From Jejuia rubra (lineage in GTDB: Bacteria; Bacteroidota; Bacteroidia; Flavobacteriales; Flavobacteriaceae): DNA of 64,000 nucleotides. The stretch is taken from the NCBI RefSeq assembly GCF_042684665.1, contig NZ_JBHULY010000014.1:1-64000 (forward strand), read 5' to 3'. A program made the translations under genes and the position numbers. Of this stretch, positions 35,030 to 43,295 are shown in pieces; position 1 is the stretch's first letter, and each line of letters opens with the position of its first letter. The notes under the pieces were generated by a model, which worked only from the letters and a program-made list of their open reading frames with translations, had not been told where the DNA came from and searched no databases.

Positions 35030-36208
35030 ATGAAACCCGATTTGTTCGAAGCCCCGGATTATTACAATTTAGATGAATTACTTTCAGACGAACATAAATT
35101 AGTACGAGATTCTGCCCGTGAATGGGTAAAACGGAATGTTTCTCCCATTATTGAAGACTATGCCCAAAAGGCAGAATTCCCCAAACAAATTATTGGCGGT
35201 TTGGCTGAAATCGGAGCTTTTGGCCCTTATATTCCGATGGAATATGGCGGGGCAGGTTTGGACCAAATTAGTTATGGCCTGATTATGCAGGAAATTGAGC
35301 GGGGCGATTCCGGGATTCGCTCGACAGCCTCTGTGCAATCTTCATTAGTGATGTATCCTATTTGGAAATACGGCAGTGAGGCACAATGCAAAAAATACCT
35401 ACCGAAACTGGCCAGCGGAGAATGGATCGGTTGTTTCGGCCTCACAGAGCCAGACCACGGGAGCAACCCCGGAGGCATGACGACCAACTTTAAGGATAAA
35501 GGCGACCACTTTCTTTTGAATGGTGCCAAGCTATGGATCAGCAATGCACCCTTTGCCCAAGTAGCTGTAGTATGGGCAAAAAATGAAGAAGGTCGCATTC
35601 ACGGATTGATCGTGGAACGAGGCATGGAAGGATTTACTACTCCTGAAACCCATAATAAATGGTCCCTTCGGGCATCGGCAACTGGAGAATTGATTTTTGA
35701 TAATGTTAAAGTACCAAAAGAAAACTTATTACCCAATAAATCAGGGTTAGGCGCACCTTTGGGCTGTTTAGATTCCGCACGCTACGGTATTGCTTGGGGC
35801 GCCATTGGTGCTGCCATGGATTGCTACGACACCGCACTGCGATATAGCAAGGAGCGCACGCAGTTTGGCAAACCCATTGGGCAATTCCAATTGCAACAAA
35901 AAAAACTGGCCGAAATGATTACCGAAATCACCAAGGCGCAATTGTTGGCATGGCGACTCGGGGTTTTAAGAAACGAAGGCAAAGCTACCTCGGCACAAAT
36001 CTCCATGGCAAAACGCAACAATGTTGAAATGGCCATAAACATAGCTCGGGAGGCACGACAAATTTTAGGTGGTATGGGCATAACTGGAGAATATTCCATC
36101 ATGCGCCATATGATGAATTTAGAAAGCGTCATAACCTATGAAGGCACTCATGATATTCATTTACTAATTACGGGATTGGATGTAACGGGTTTGAATGGGT
36201 TTAAGTAA
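35030..36208 (+). CDS. Acyl-CoA dehydrogenase, glutaryl-CoA dehydrogenase type
   Basis: A 392-residue FAD enzyme. The segments GCFGLTEPDHGSNPGGM (FAD/substrate region), LNGAKLWISNAPFA and RTQFGKPIGQFQL (C-terminal helical domain) are standard for the family. The catalytic Glu lies in NLESVITYEGTHDIHLLI, the arrangement of glutaryl-CoA dehydrogenases (TYEGT), which oxidise and decarboxylate glutaryl-CoA to crotonyl-CoA in lysine and tryptophan breakdown. No other lysine-degradation gene is near, so the substrate is inferred from sequence only. Confidence 0.88.
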   Translation: MKPDLFEAPDYYNLDELLSDEHKLVRDSAREWVKRNVSPIIEDYAQKAEFPKQIIGGLAEIGAFGPYIPMEYGGAGLDQISYGLIMQEIERGDSGIRSTASVQSSLVMYPIWKYGSEAQCKKYLPKLASGEWIGCFGLTEPDHGSNPGGMTTNFKDKGDHFLLNGAKLWISNAPFAQVAVVWAKNEEGRIHGLIVERGMEGFTTPETHNKWSLRASATGELIFDNVKVPKENLLPNKSGLGAPLGCLDSARYGIAWGAIGAAMDCYDTALRYSKERTQFGKPIGQFQLQQKKLAEMITEITKAQLLAWRLGVLRNEGKATSAQISMAKRNNVEMAINIAREARQILGGMGITGEYSIMRHMMNLESVITYEGTHDIHLLITGLDVTGLNGFK

Positions 36209-36229
36209 ATTAGCACAAAGAAACCATTG

Positions 36230-36913
36230 ATGAAAAAAATTGTTATTGTCCTAATCACCTTTCTCACATTCCAATTTTCATTTTCCCAAAAAAAAGAATT
36301 TGAAAATGTAAGCCTCGACAAACTTATCACCGAAACGCAATATTCCAGTGACTCTACAGAATCCATTGATCTAATTTGGTGGATTCCTACAGAATATTGG
36401 AATGTGGTGTTTTCTCAGGATAAAACAGTCTCCAAATCAGAAAGTGAAGCCATCATAAATCTTCTAAAAAATTATGTGACCATAATTGCCGTAAAAGGAA
36501 AAGTAGGGTTGTTTGGCGGTGTCACCTATGCTTCGAAAGATTCCATTCAATCCTCTTTAAAAGTCAAATTCAAAACCGAAGAACTTCAGCTTGAGAACGA
36601 AAAAAACTACGATCCAGATTTGCTCAATTTTTTATCACTTATAAAACCTATGATGAGTAATATGCTCGGTCCTATGGGTGAGAATATGCAAGTTTTTCTA
36701 TTCAAAAATCCCGGTTTTAAAAAAATTCTTCCGGTTGACCCGTACAGTTCTGAAAATCTTTATTTTTCTCTTGGTGATTTTGAAAATGTAGTCGAATTGC
36801 CATTAGGTTCTTTGTTAAAGGAAAAAGTCTGCAAGGAATGTAACAAAATGCTAAACGGAAAATGGTCCTACTGTCCGTATGATGGAACTGAGCTAAGTTT
36901 GGCCGATAATTAG
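36230..36913 (+). CDS. Secreted protein with C-terminal zinc-ribbon motif
   Basis: A 227-residue protein with a signal peptide (MKKIVIVLITFLTFQFSFSQ). The body has an early WWIPTEYWNVVFSQD motif, then strands and a helix, and it ends with CKECNKMLNGKWSYCPYDGTEL, a double-knuckle zinc-ribbon pattern missing only a fourth Cys (Asp takes its place). A zinc ribbon at the end of an exported protein is unusual. ATG 36230 is preferred over TTG 36227. I do not recognise the family. Confidence 0.65.
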   Translation: MKKIVIVLITFLTFQFSFSQKKEFENVSLDKLITETQYSSDSTESIDLIWWIPTEYWNVVFSQDKTVSKSESEAIINLLKNYVTIIAVKGKVGLFGGVTYASKDSIQSSLKVKFKTEELQLENEKNYDPDLLNFLSLIKPMMSNMLGPMGENMQVFLFKNPGFKKILPVDPYSSENLYFSLGDFENVVELPLGSLLKEKVCKECNKMLNGKWSYCPYDGTELSLADN

Positions 36914-37047
36914 GTTAACATTTTGAACCGTCCTTAGGTATTATCTCATTAGTTGGTTAAGATTATTCCCCATATTCACTACATCGTTGTAGCAAAAATA
37001 ATCCCAGCAACATGACTTTTGACATGTTTTTTTAGGCATCGTAATTC

Positions 37048-37055
37048 TAAATTTG
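37048..37055 (+). promoter_or_regulatory. Candidate -7 element of the large 1152-residue gene
   Basis: TAAATTTG at 37048-37055 matches the Bacteroidota -7 consensus and lies 47 bases before the ATG at 37103. The nearest TTTTG (37017-37021) is 26 bases upstream, longer than usual. Confidence 0.4.
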
Positions 37056-37102
37056 CTTTGAATATGAATGTATTCACTTATCATTCAATAGTTTAAAGCA
37101 TC

Positions 37103-40100
37103 ATGAAAGAATCAAGAAAAGACATTATTCAATTTATCAATCTGCAATTAGCGTCATTAGGCCAACCCACTTTTAAAGATAAACCAGACAGTAGAGAAAA
37201 ATTTTTAGATCCGAAGTTTGAGGAATTAACCGGTGGACTCATCAAAAGCTTGAAGGAGAAATCCCGATTGCTGTCCAGCCATCATTCCCCTGTGGATAAG
37301 AGGATCCAAAGCTTTATTGACGATTACCTTAAGGAAATTGATATTAAAAAACCGATTATGGTGCCCAACCACACCCTCATCCTAACTAAAAAAGGACAGG
37401 CACGGGAAATTAGTTTGCCCCCAGATGGCAATCTCTTTAAAAGTGATTTGGTAACGTCCAACCGCATAAAGCAGGGAGTTTTGAATAACCCGCTTCACGA
37501 TAAAAGAACCACAAAAGGAACGTTCCATATTGTAGAAGGCACCTTACCTGTGCCTTTGGATAAAAAAGAAGTACCGAAAGTGGTATTCGCCCACTTTTTA
37601 AATGCCGCATTTAACCCACCAGAGGACTTAAAAGTATTGCCCTTCACCTCCAGTCAGGAAGACAAAGCCAAGGTAATAGTATCCATGATGCTAAGGCCAA
37701 CGGTTTGCCCAGAAGTAAAGGGTATCGTTCCTAAAAAATCCTTGGAAGTGCGCTTTTTTGTTCCAGGGAATTTGGTAAGTAATCTTGATTTTGTGGAAAA
37801 TATTTTTGGTAATGCGGGAGACCCAAACCTTGCCCAAAACGATGCCGCACTGGATCCTGAACATTGGACAGGCCATACCGGGTGTATCGTTTTAGCGCCT
37901 CATTTAAAAGAATTGAAAAAGAAAGATTTGGGCTTACCTCATTATGATGATGCCACCGAAAGACAACGTAAAGATGGCATGTGCTGGACAGATGAAAATG
38001 AGCTTTACAATGACGGTGGTGCGTTTAAAATCACTTGCAGGGATGACCGAGGTGTAGTCATTACTTTGATAGCGGACAACTATTACGGCTATTCCAAAAA
38101 GGAAATCAAAACGCAAATCAGCTATTCAGCCAACCTTTACGGATCATTGGAAGAAGAGCATGCCGGTGGCGCCATTGCCTACGCAAGACGTATTATGGGG
38201 GATACCGTAAACGGCGTGGATTATTCAAGGTATTACGGATTGACCCACACCTTTGAGGAGGTAAAAACACTATTAGCAGACAGGATTACTGTTATGCCTG
38301 AAAACTATGCGGTGGACAATAAATATCCAAATATCATTTATATCCCCGAGACGTCCTATTTCAATATTAACAAAAACAATATTACATGGGAATACAAGGG
38401 CAAAACCCAGAAATTGACGTTATCGCCTTTTAAAACTTATGTGCATCCAACTGGTAATAAGCTCAGATTGGAAAAACACCCAAAGATTAACTTGTGGCGT
38501 ATGGTGGAAACCTTTCCAGAAGGTGTGTTTTGCCACAAACCGTGTACCGTGTCTGGAGGTGGTAAATCAGAGATTTCCAAGTCCATGCAAAATGCAATCA
38601 CATATAGCAACTTTAACCTTCAAAATATTGAAGAAGATTTCAAAAAAGCTGAGGAAATTATTGAGTTCAACTACTCTACCCGTTGGAAGGACAAAGACCC
38701 CAACCGTCCAAAATCAAGATCCTTCTTAAGTGAAAAAAGAACTCTTGGTTCGGTGGTGAAATTGTTAACGCCGTCCGACGAAAACTCCGATGAATTCAAC
38801 GCTTGGCTAGAAGGCATTCCGGTTCATGTGCGTTCGTTAGTTCTATTCATAAAACGCTTGTACAGACAGGCACATGGTGCCACCCTTAACTGGAAGGACA
38901 TGATGTCGGTAGAAATTGTCAATGGCGTTCAGGGGACTTCATTACGATACAACAATAACCCTGTTATGGGTAGTTATGTGCGCATTGGGTTCAATCAGCA
39001 AGGCAACTGGATGTTAAATAAGTTGCGTTCGGATTTCTCGGCAAGTGAAAAGATACAAACCGAGGACGATATTTCGGCTTCAATCACATTACCAAGAAAC
39101 CAGTTTAAAAACCTGAACCCAGAGTACAGCAATCCTAGTGTAAAAGTATTGATAAACTGTGAAGCCCACTTGTTCCAAAGACCAGATGAGGCCATCGTTA
39201 GGGGTTACGACAAAGGTGCGGAATTGGATATCATTTCAGACGGTAGATTTTTGACCAATTACCAAATGTTAACCAAGGACGATGCCATTGCCATCTATGA
39301 GGACACCATTAATTTTGACAAGTACACTCAACCGGTTAAGGATTTTATCCTGGATATTATTAATAAGGATGACGACGATATCCAATTTGTGCTACCGTCC
39401 CACCCAAGGATTATTGAGGATGGCCTACCAACCAAAAACCCGCGTTATTTGGAGCCAAACAGATTCTATAACGAAAATGAAGCATCCTACGTTTCTGATA
39501 TCGGGGTACGTTTGCGCAGAAGAATTAAGGCCGAAAATCCTGTGATCCATGTGGTAAATGCAGTTCTACCAGGCAGAAGAAACAACCCAGTGGATAAAAA
39601 GGCGGGCATTAGACCATTAGCAGTTTACAACCCGATCCACTATCAGGAAACCCCTGAGTTGTTTATGGATTTTGTTTGTAGTTTAACTGGTAAATCGCCG
39701 TCCACTACGGGAGCTGGTTCCGAGGGTGCGTTAACCAAGGCACCGTTTAACATGTTAACACCAACAACGGATCTGAACAACGCCTTATTATCTCATATTT
39801 TGACTGAATCTAATGGATTTAGTACTGCAGCCGGCTATGTTGGAGCTGAAAACAGAATTGACCACGACGTAAGTTTATTGATTCCTGAAATTTGGGCCAG
39901 AATGACTCCCGAGGACAGGGATCCTAAAAACCTGATTGCGAATGGCTCCTTAGAAAAACTAGAAGATTTTGAATACAAAGGCAAGAAAATTTTAGCAAGC
40001 CGCCTAGGTTATAGAATTACCAGAAAATTTGACCTGTATTGTTTGAATCGTATATTCGACGAACCTACCGCAGTGTTTAGCGAACGCATGTTGAAACCGG

Positions 40101-40561
40101 AACTTCAGGGCATGGAGGACTATGTGGATGGCATCAACAACATCACTGAGGCGCAACAGAAAGTAGCACTGAATTATTTTGAAGATGGAAGTGTTAATGC
40201 GGCCATTCCTCCGCTACAAATCCTGTTGCATATCATGGCCTATGGTCATTATGAAGGCAAAGATATAAGCGACCCAGAATTGCGTAAATTCTTTGACAGG
40301 GATTATGTGCTCAAAAGTGATTGGTACAAAGAACGACTGAAATTAAAACAACAAAAGGACATTCGTTTTTACGATGCTCAAATCAGCTATTTGGAAGATT
40401 TTATTTCAAATTCAGATAACGAGGAACTGGTTGCCGAGATGAATATCAAAGATAGATTGAAATCGGTAAAGGCGCTTTATAAAGAGGCAAAATCAGATAC
40501 CTATCTTGAAAGCTTAATTGGGACTATTGGAGCCGATCCTTTGTTTAAAAAAGCAAGCTAA
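37103..40561 (+). CDS. 1152-residue conserved protein, candidate PPi-type phosphoenolpyruvate carboxykinase
   Basis: A large cytoplasmic protein with no signal peptide or membrane segment. Its length (about 1150) and a P-loop-like TVSGGGKSE at 482-490, preceded by FCHKP, match what I recall of PPi-dependent PEP carboxykinases described from Entamoeba and Propionibacterium. These make PEP from oxaloacetate and pyrophosphate or run in reverse. Other notable stretches: TGHTGCIVLAPHL (about 255), HAGGAIAYARRIMGD (about 350), STTGAGSEGALTKAPFNMLTPTTDLNNALL (about 870-900). If not that, it is a conserved protein of unknown function. Monocistronic, with a strong terminator after it. Confidence 0.6.
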   Translation: MKESRKDIIQFINLQLASLGQPTFKDKPDSREKFLDPKFEELTGGLIKSLKEKSRLLSSHHSPVDKRIQSFIDDYLKEIDIKKPIMVPNHTLILTKKGQAREISLPPDGNLFKSDLVTSNRIKQGVLNNPLHDKRTTKGTFHIVEGTLPVPLDKKEVPKVVFAHFLNAAFNPPEDLKVLPFTSSQEDKAKVIVSMMLRPTVCPEVKGIVPKKSLEVRFFVPGNLVSNLDFVENIFGNAGDPNLAQNDAALDPEHWTGHTGCIVLAPHLKELKKKDLGLPHYDDATERQRKDGMCWTDENELYNDGGAFKITCRDDRGVVITLIADNYYGYSKKEIKTQISYSANLYGSLEEEHAGGAIAYARRIMGDTVNGVDYSRYYGLTHTFEEVKTLLADRITVMPENYAVDNKYPNIIYIPETSYFNINKNNITWEYKGKTQKLTLSPFKTYVHPTGNKLRLEKHPKINLWRMVETFPEGVFCHKPCTVSGGGKSEISKSMQNAITYSNFNLQNIEEDFKKAEEIIEFNYSTRWKDKDPNRPKSRSFLSEKRTLGSVVKLLTPSDENSDEFNAWLEGIPVHVRSLVLFIKRLYRQAHGATLNWKDMMSVEIVNGVQGTSLRYNNNPVMGSYVRIGFNQQGNWMLNKLRSDFSASEKIQTEDDISASITLPRNQFKNLNPEYSNPSVKVLINCEAHLFQRPDEAIVRGYDKGAELDIISDGRFLTNYQMLTKDDAIAIYEDTINFDKYTQPVKDFILDIINKDDDDIQFVLPSHPRIIEDGLPTKNPRYLEPNRFYNENEASYVSDIGVRLRRRIKAENPVIHVVNAVLPGRRNNPVDKKAGIRPLAVYNPIHYQETPELFMDFVCSLTGKSPSTTGAGSEGALTKAPFNMLTPTTDLNNALLSHILTESNGFSTAAGYVGAENRIDHDVSLLIPEIWARMTPEDRDPKNLIANGSLEKLEDFEYKGKKILASRLGYRITRKFDLYCLNRIFDEPTAVFSERMLKPELQGMEDYVDGINNITEAQQKVALNYFEDGSVNAAIPPLQILLHIMAYGHYEGKDISDPELRKFFDRDYVLKSDWYKERLKLKQQKDIRFYDAQISYLEDFISNSDNEELVAEMNIKDRLKSVKALYKEAKSDTYLESLIGTIGADPLFKKAS

Positions 40562-40592
40562 TTGAGTTAGTAATATTGTTTTTAATGTGAGG

Positions 40593-40625
40593 AAAAAATC
40601 CGGGCAATTTAGCTCGGATTTTTTT
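40593..40625 (+). terminator. Strong intrinsic terminator
   Basis: AAAAAATCCG (40593-40602) pairs with CGGATTTTTT (40615-40624) around a 12-base loop and runs on in T. The -33 element of the next promoter overlaps its T tract. Confidence 0.85.
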
Positions 40626-40653
40626 GTTTCAAAGTGAACAACGGGTATATTTG
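40623..40653 (+). promoter_or_regulatory. Strong Bacteroidota promoter of the Cys-motif membrane protein
   Basis: TTTG at 40623-40626, 19 bases, TATATTTG at 40646-40653: a complete match to the consensus. Transcription should start near 40660, which rules out the in-frame TTG at 40624 as a start codon. Confidence 0.75.
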
Positions 40654-40668
40654 CCAAAACTTGATTTT

Positions 40669-41043
40669 TTGCACAAACTAACTGCCATTTTTTTTGTAAT
40701 GCTGTACATGCTTGCCATGCTAAGGCCAGTGCAACCTTATGTGGAATACGTACTTAACCAAGACTATATTGCTGAATTTTTATGTATTAACAAGGACAAA
40801 CCTAAACTACAATGTAACGGGAAGTGTTATTTGGCAAAACAACTTGAAAAACAGCAAGAGCAAGAACCGTTTTCTTCGCTTTCCATTTCCTTGGAAAACT
40901 ATCCCATTGGGTTTGTTGAGATTTTGAATATTGACGTTTCAATTGGTATCGCCCAAAGTGAAAAACCAACAAACACCCCTTATCAAAAATTATATTATTT
41001 CGATTATAATTATTCTGCATTTCAACCCCCGGACATAGTGTAA
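40669..41043 (+). CDS. Small membrane protein with CNGKCYL motif
   Basis: About 124 residues. One N-terminal helix (HKLTAIFFVMLYMLAMLRPVQPYVEYV) is followed by DYIAEFLCINKDKPKLQCNGKCYLAKQLEKQ. The three Cys (C, CNGKC) are typical of a small flavobacterial family I recognise only by its motif. The start is uncertain: TTG 40669 keeps the membrane helix whole but leaves a leader of only about 9 bases; ATG 40699 gives a normal leader but a shortened helix. The Met/His-rich outer-membrane gene follows, so a metal (copper) role is possible but not shown. Confidence 0.6.
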   Translation: MHKLTAIFFVMLYMLAMLRPVQPYVEYVLNQDYIAEFLCINKDKPKLQCNGKCYLAKQLEKQQEQEPFSSLSISLENYPIGFVEILNIDVSIGIAQSEKPTNTPYQKLYYFDYNYSAFQPPDIV

Positions 41044-41067
41044 TTACATCTTTCGGATTTTTCTTTT

Positions 41068-41217
41068 GCGTTAGCGATAGAAGCGACATCCTTTTTTGAT
41101 AATCCAAATTTATTATGCATCTCCTGCACATAAAGCTAGCGGAGGTGGTATTGATACGACCTTGGTTTAATTTTCAAAAAAGATACAGCGGATAGCACGA
41201 CCCTTGTGGTAACGCCC
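41068..41217 (-). repeat. Dispersed structured repeat, copy 4 (inverted, longer)
   Basis: The segment runs from GCGTTAGCGATAGAAGCG to GCACGACCC...GGTAACGCCC, the reverse of the GGGCGTTACC...GGGTCG...TAACGC copies. The ends pair (GCGTTA/TAACGC). About 70-80 bases of unrelated sequence occupy the middle, framed by TTTTTTGA and TCAAAAAA, which can also pair. Confidence 0.7.
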
Positions 41218-41244
41218 AAATAATTAAACTTATATATTTTACAA

Positions 41245-42282
41245 ATGAAACAACTATTTTATGTTGCGATACTTTGCGTCGCATCCACATTTTCATACGC
41301 TCAACATGAACACCACAATCACGACGAAGAATCAACGCAATGGTCTTCCGGCCGACCCGATGGTCATGCGCCAATATCAGTAATGGGAGACCATACACAT
41401 CATAAAGGAGGAATAATGTTTTCTTACCGGTATATGACCATGGACATGCGGCAATTAAGATCGGGGACCGACGATGCCACAACCGCAAATGCCCATGCCA
41501 ATTATATGGTTGCACCAGTTGATATGATAATGAACATGCACATGTTAGGTGCTATGTATGCTCCATCTGATAAAATTACCATTATGGCCATGGCCAATTA
41601 TTTGGAAAACGACATGAATCTGCAAATGCGAAATGGCAACCAGTTTTCTACCAGCACCTCGGGTTTTGGTGACGTTATGGTGAGTGCGCTGTATAGCATT
41701 TTCAATAAGAATAGAAAAGCGATGCACGCGCAATTGGGCATCAACATTCCTACTGGCAGTATTGAAGCGATGGATGTTACACCAATGTCAATGGGCAATG
41801 AAGTGCAATTGCCTTACCCAATGCAATTAGGTACAGGGTCATTCGGCGCAAAATTAGGCTTGACGTATTTAGGTCAATCCGATAAATTTTCTTGGGGACA
41901 TCAGCTAACCGGAATGATAAATTTCAATGACAATGACCAAGATTATAAATTTGGAAACCAATATCGATTTAATAACTGGATTGGTGCCAAAGCTGGTGAA
42001 AACCTCAGTGTTTCCATAAGACTGGAAGGCGTGGTTATCGATGAGATTGATGGCGCGAGTTCATTATTGAACCCTATGATGGTGACTACGGCCGATGTTG
42101 CAAACTCAGGAGGCACGTTTATCAATTCTGGATTTGGCGTAAACTACATGATTAAAAATGGCGGTTTGAAAGGTTTACGTTTTGCCAGTGAAATCAGTAC
42201 ACCTTTGTATCAAGATTTAAATGGCATTCAATTAAAGCAAAATTATAATTTGATGTTTGGATTGCAGTACGCCATGCACTAA
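41245..42282 (+). CDS. Met/His-rich outer-membrane transporter-like protein
   Basis: A 345-residue protein with a signal peptide (ending FSYAQ). The mature N terminus is His-rich (HEHHNHDEE; GDHTHHKGG) and the next region is Met-rich (YMTMDMRQL; MIMNMHMLGAMYAP; IMAMANYLENDMNLQM). The remainder is strands of a beta-barrel of the MetA-pathway/transporter type. Met and His clusters suit Cu(I)/Cu(II) binding, so a copper-tolerance or copper-export role is inferred. It follows the CNGKC membrane-protein gene, with a repeat between them. Confidence 0.78.
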   Translation: MKQLFYVAILCVASTFSYAQHEHHNHDEESTQWSSGRPDGHAPISVMGDHTHHKGGIMFSYRYMTMDMRQLRSGTDDATTANAHANYMVAPVDMIMNMHMLGAMYAPSDKITIMAMANYLENDMNLQMRNGNQFSTSTSGFGDVMVSALYSIFNKNRKAMHAQLGINIPTGSIEAMDVTPMSMGNEVQLPYPMQLGTGSFGAKLGLTYLGQSDKFSWGHQLTGMINFNDNDQDYKFGNQYRFNNWIGAKAGENLSVSIRLEGVVIDEIDGASSLLNPMMVTTADVANSGGTFINSGFGVNYMIKNGGLKGLRFASEISTPLYQDLNGIQLKQNYNLMFGLQYAMH

Positions 42283-42303
42283 ACCTCCTTTTTGCTCCAA
42301 GTT

Positions 42304-42443
42304 AAGAAAAAGCTGCCTAAAAAGTAATTATTCCTGTCTGTTCGAGCGCAGTCGAGAACTCCAACCTACTCAATATTAATGGAGGTTTCGACTGCGCTCA
42401 ACCTGACAAAGCCATTTCTTTAGCTTTCTAGGCAGCTTCTTCT
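42304..42443 (+). terminator. Terminator interrupted by a palindromic repeat
   Basis: GCTGCCTA (42312-42319) pairs with TAGGCAGC (42429-42436), flanked by an A-rich left side and TTCTTCT on the right: the arms of a terminator. Between them lies a 74-base inverted repeat (42335-42408), so the loop is 109 bases. Confidence 0.6.
42335..42408. repeat. GAGCGCAGTCGA inverted repeat
   Basis: Two 28-base imperfect arms (42335-42362 and 42381-42408) carry GAGCGCAGTCGA and its complement around an 18-base AT-rich loop. The same core is present at 3997-4046. Confidence 0.85.
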
Positions 42444-42489
42444 ATAAATTTTATCCTCTCAGGTCAAAATCGTATCTTTAAACAAAAAG

Positions 42490-43263
42490 ATGAAATTGAA
42501 TTATAATTTGCTATTCATAGGCATAGGATTCTTTGTGTGGCTTGCGTGTTCTTCAAATGCGGAGTTAAATATCGATGATGAAACCCAAATGGAAATTGAT
42601 GATATGGGTGAAACTATAGAAGACAATGAAATAGAACCCTCTTTAAAAGACACCATAAAAATCCTTTCCCTAGGAGATAGCTACACCATCGGGCAAAGCG
42701 TTTGCGACTCTTGCCGATTTCCTGCACAATTAAGGGACAGCTTAAATAAAAGGATAGATTCTACAGATAAGTTCGAGCTCGAAATTATCGCTACCACAGG
42801 ATGGACAACTACGAATCTCATAAATGCAATAGCTAGTGAAAATCCTTCAAGCGACTTTGATTTGGTAACACTTTTAATTGGCGTGAATAATGAATTTCGA
42901 AAAAAACCATTTTCACTGTACGAAACCGAATTTCCACAATTGGTAAATACAGCGATTAAAAAAGCTAAAGGAGACAAAAGCAACCTTATTGTTGTTTCTA
43001 TCCCGGATTATGCGTTCACACCCTTCGGAAATGGAAATACAGAGATTTCAACCAGACTGGACGCCTACAACAATTTTGCTGAACAATATTGCGCCCAAAA
43101 TAACATTAACTATGTTTACATCACCGATATCACTAGGCAAGGCCTTAACAGCCCGGAGCTTGTCGCCTCCGATAGGCTACATCCTTCAACCTTGGCATAC
43201 ACAAAATTTGTGGAACGGATCTTACCCATAGCGCTTGAAAAAATTGAGGTAGACAATAACTAA
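42490..43263 (+). CDS. SGNH/GDSL hydrolase lipoprotein
   Basis: A 257-residue lipoprotein (signal ending VWLACSSN) with an SGNH-hydrolase domain. Block I is LSLGDSYTIGQ (catalytic Ser), block III LIGVNNEF (Asn), and block V SDRLHPSTLAYTKF (Asp and His). An acidic linker separates signal and domain. Such enzymes remove acetyl or acyl groups from sugars or lipids. The substrate is unknown; the protein should sit in the envelope. Confidence 0.88.
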   Translation: MKLNYNLLFIGIGFFVWLACSSNAELNIDDETQMEIDDMGETIEDNEIEPSLKDTIKILSLGDSYTIGQSVCDSCRFPAQLRDSLNKRIDSTDKFELEIIATTGWTTTNLINAIASENPSSDFDLVTLLIGVNNEFRKKPFSLYETEFPQLVNTAIKKAKGDKSNLIVVSIPDYAFTPFGNGNTEISTRLDAYNNFAEQYCAQNNINYVYITDITRQGLNSPELVASDRLHPSTLAYTKFVERILPIALEKIEVDNN

Positions 43264-43295
43264 TTATGCCTATATTAGCCTAAAGCGCTAAAGGT

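Noticed and set aside
40624..40668. TTG start for the CNGKC protein upstream of 40669
   Set aside because: The consensus promoter covers this stretch, so it is not transcribed.
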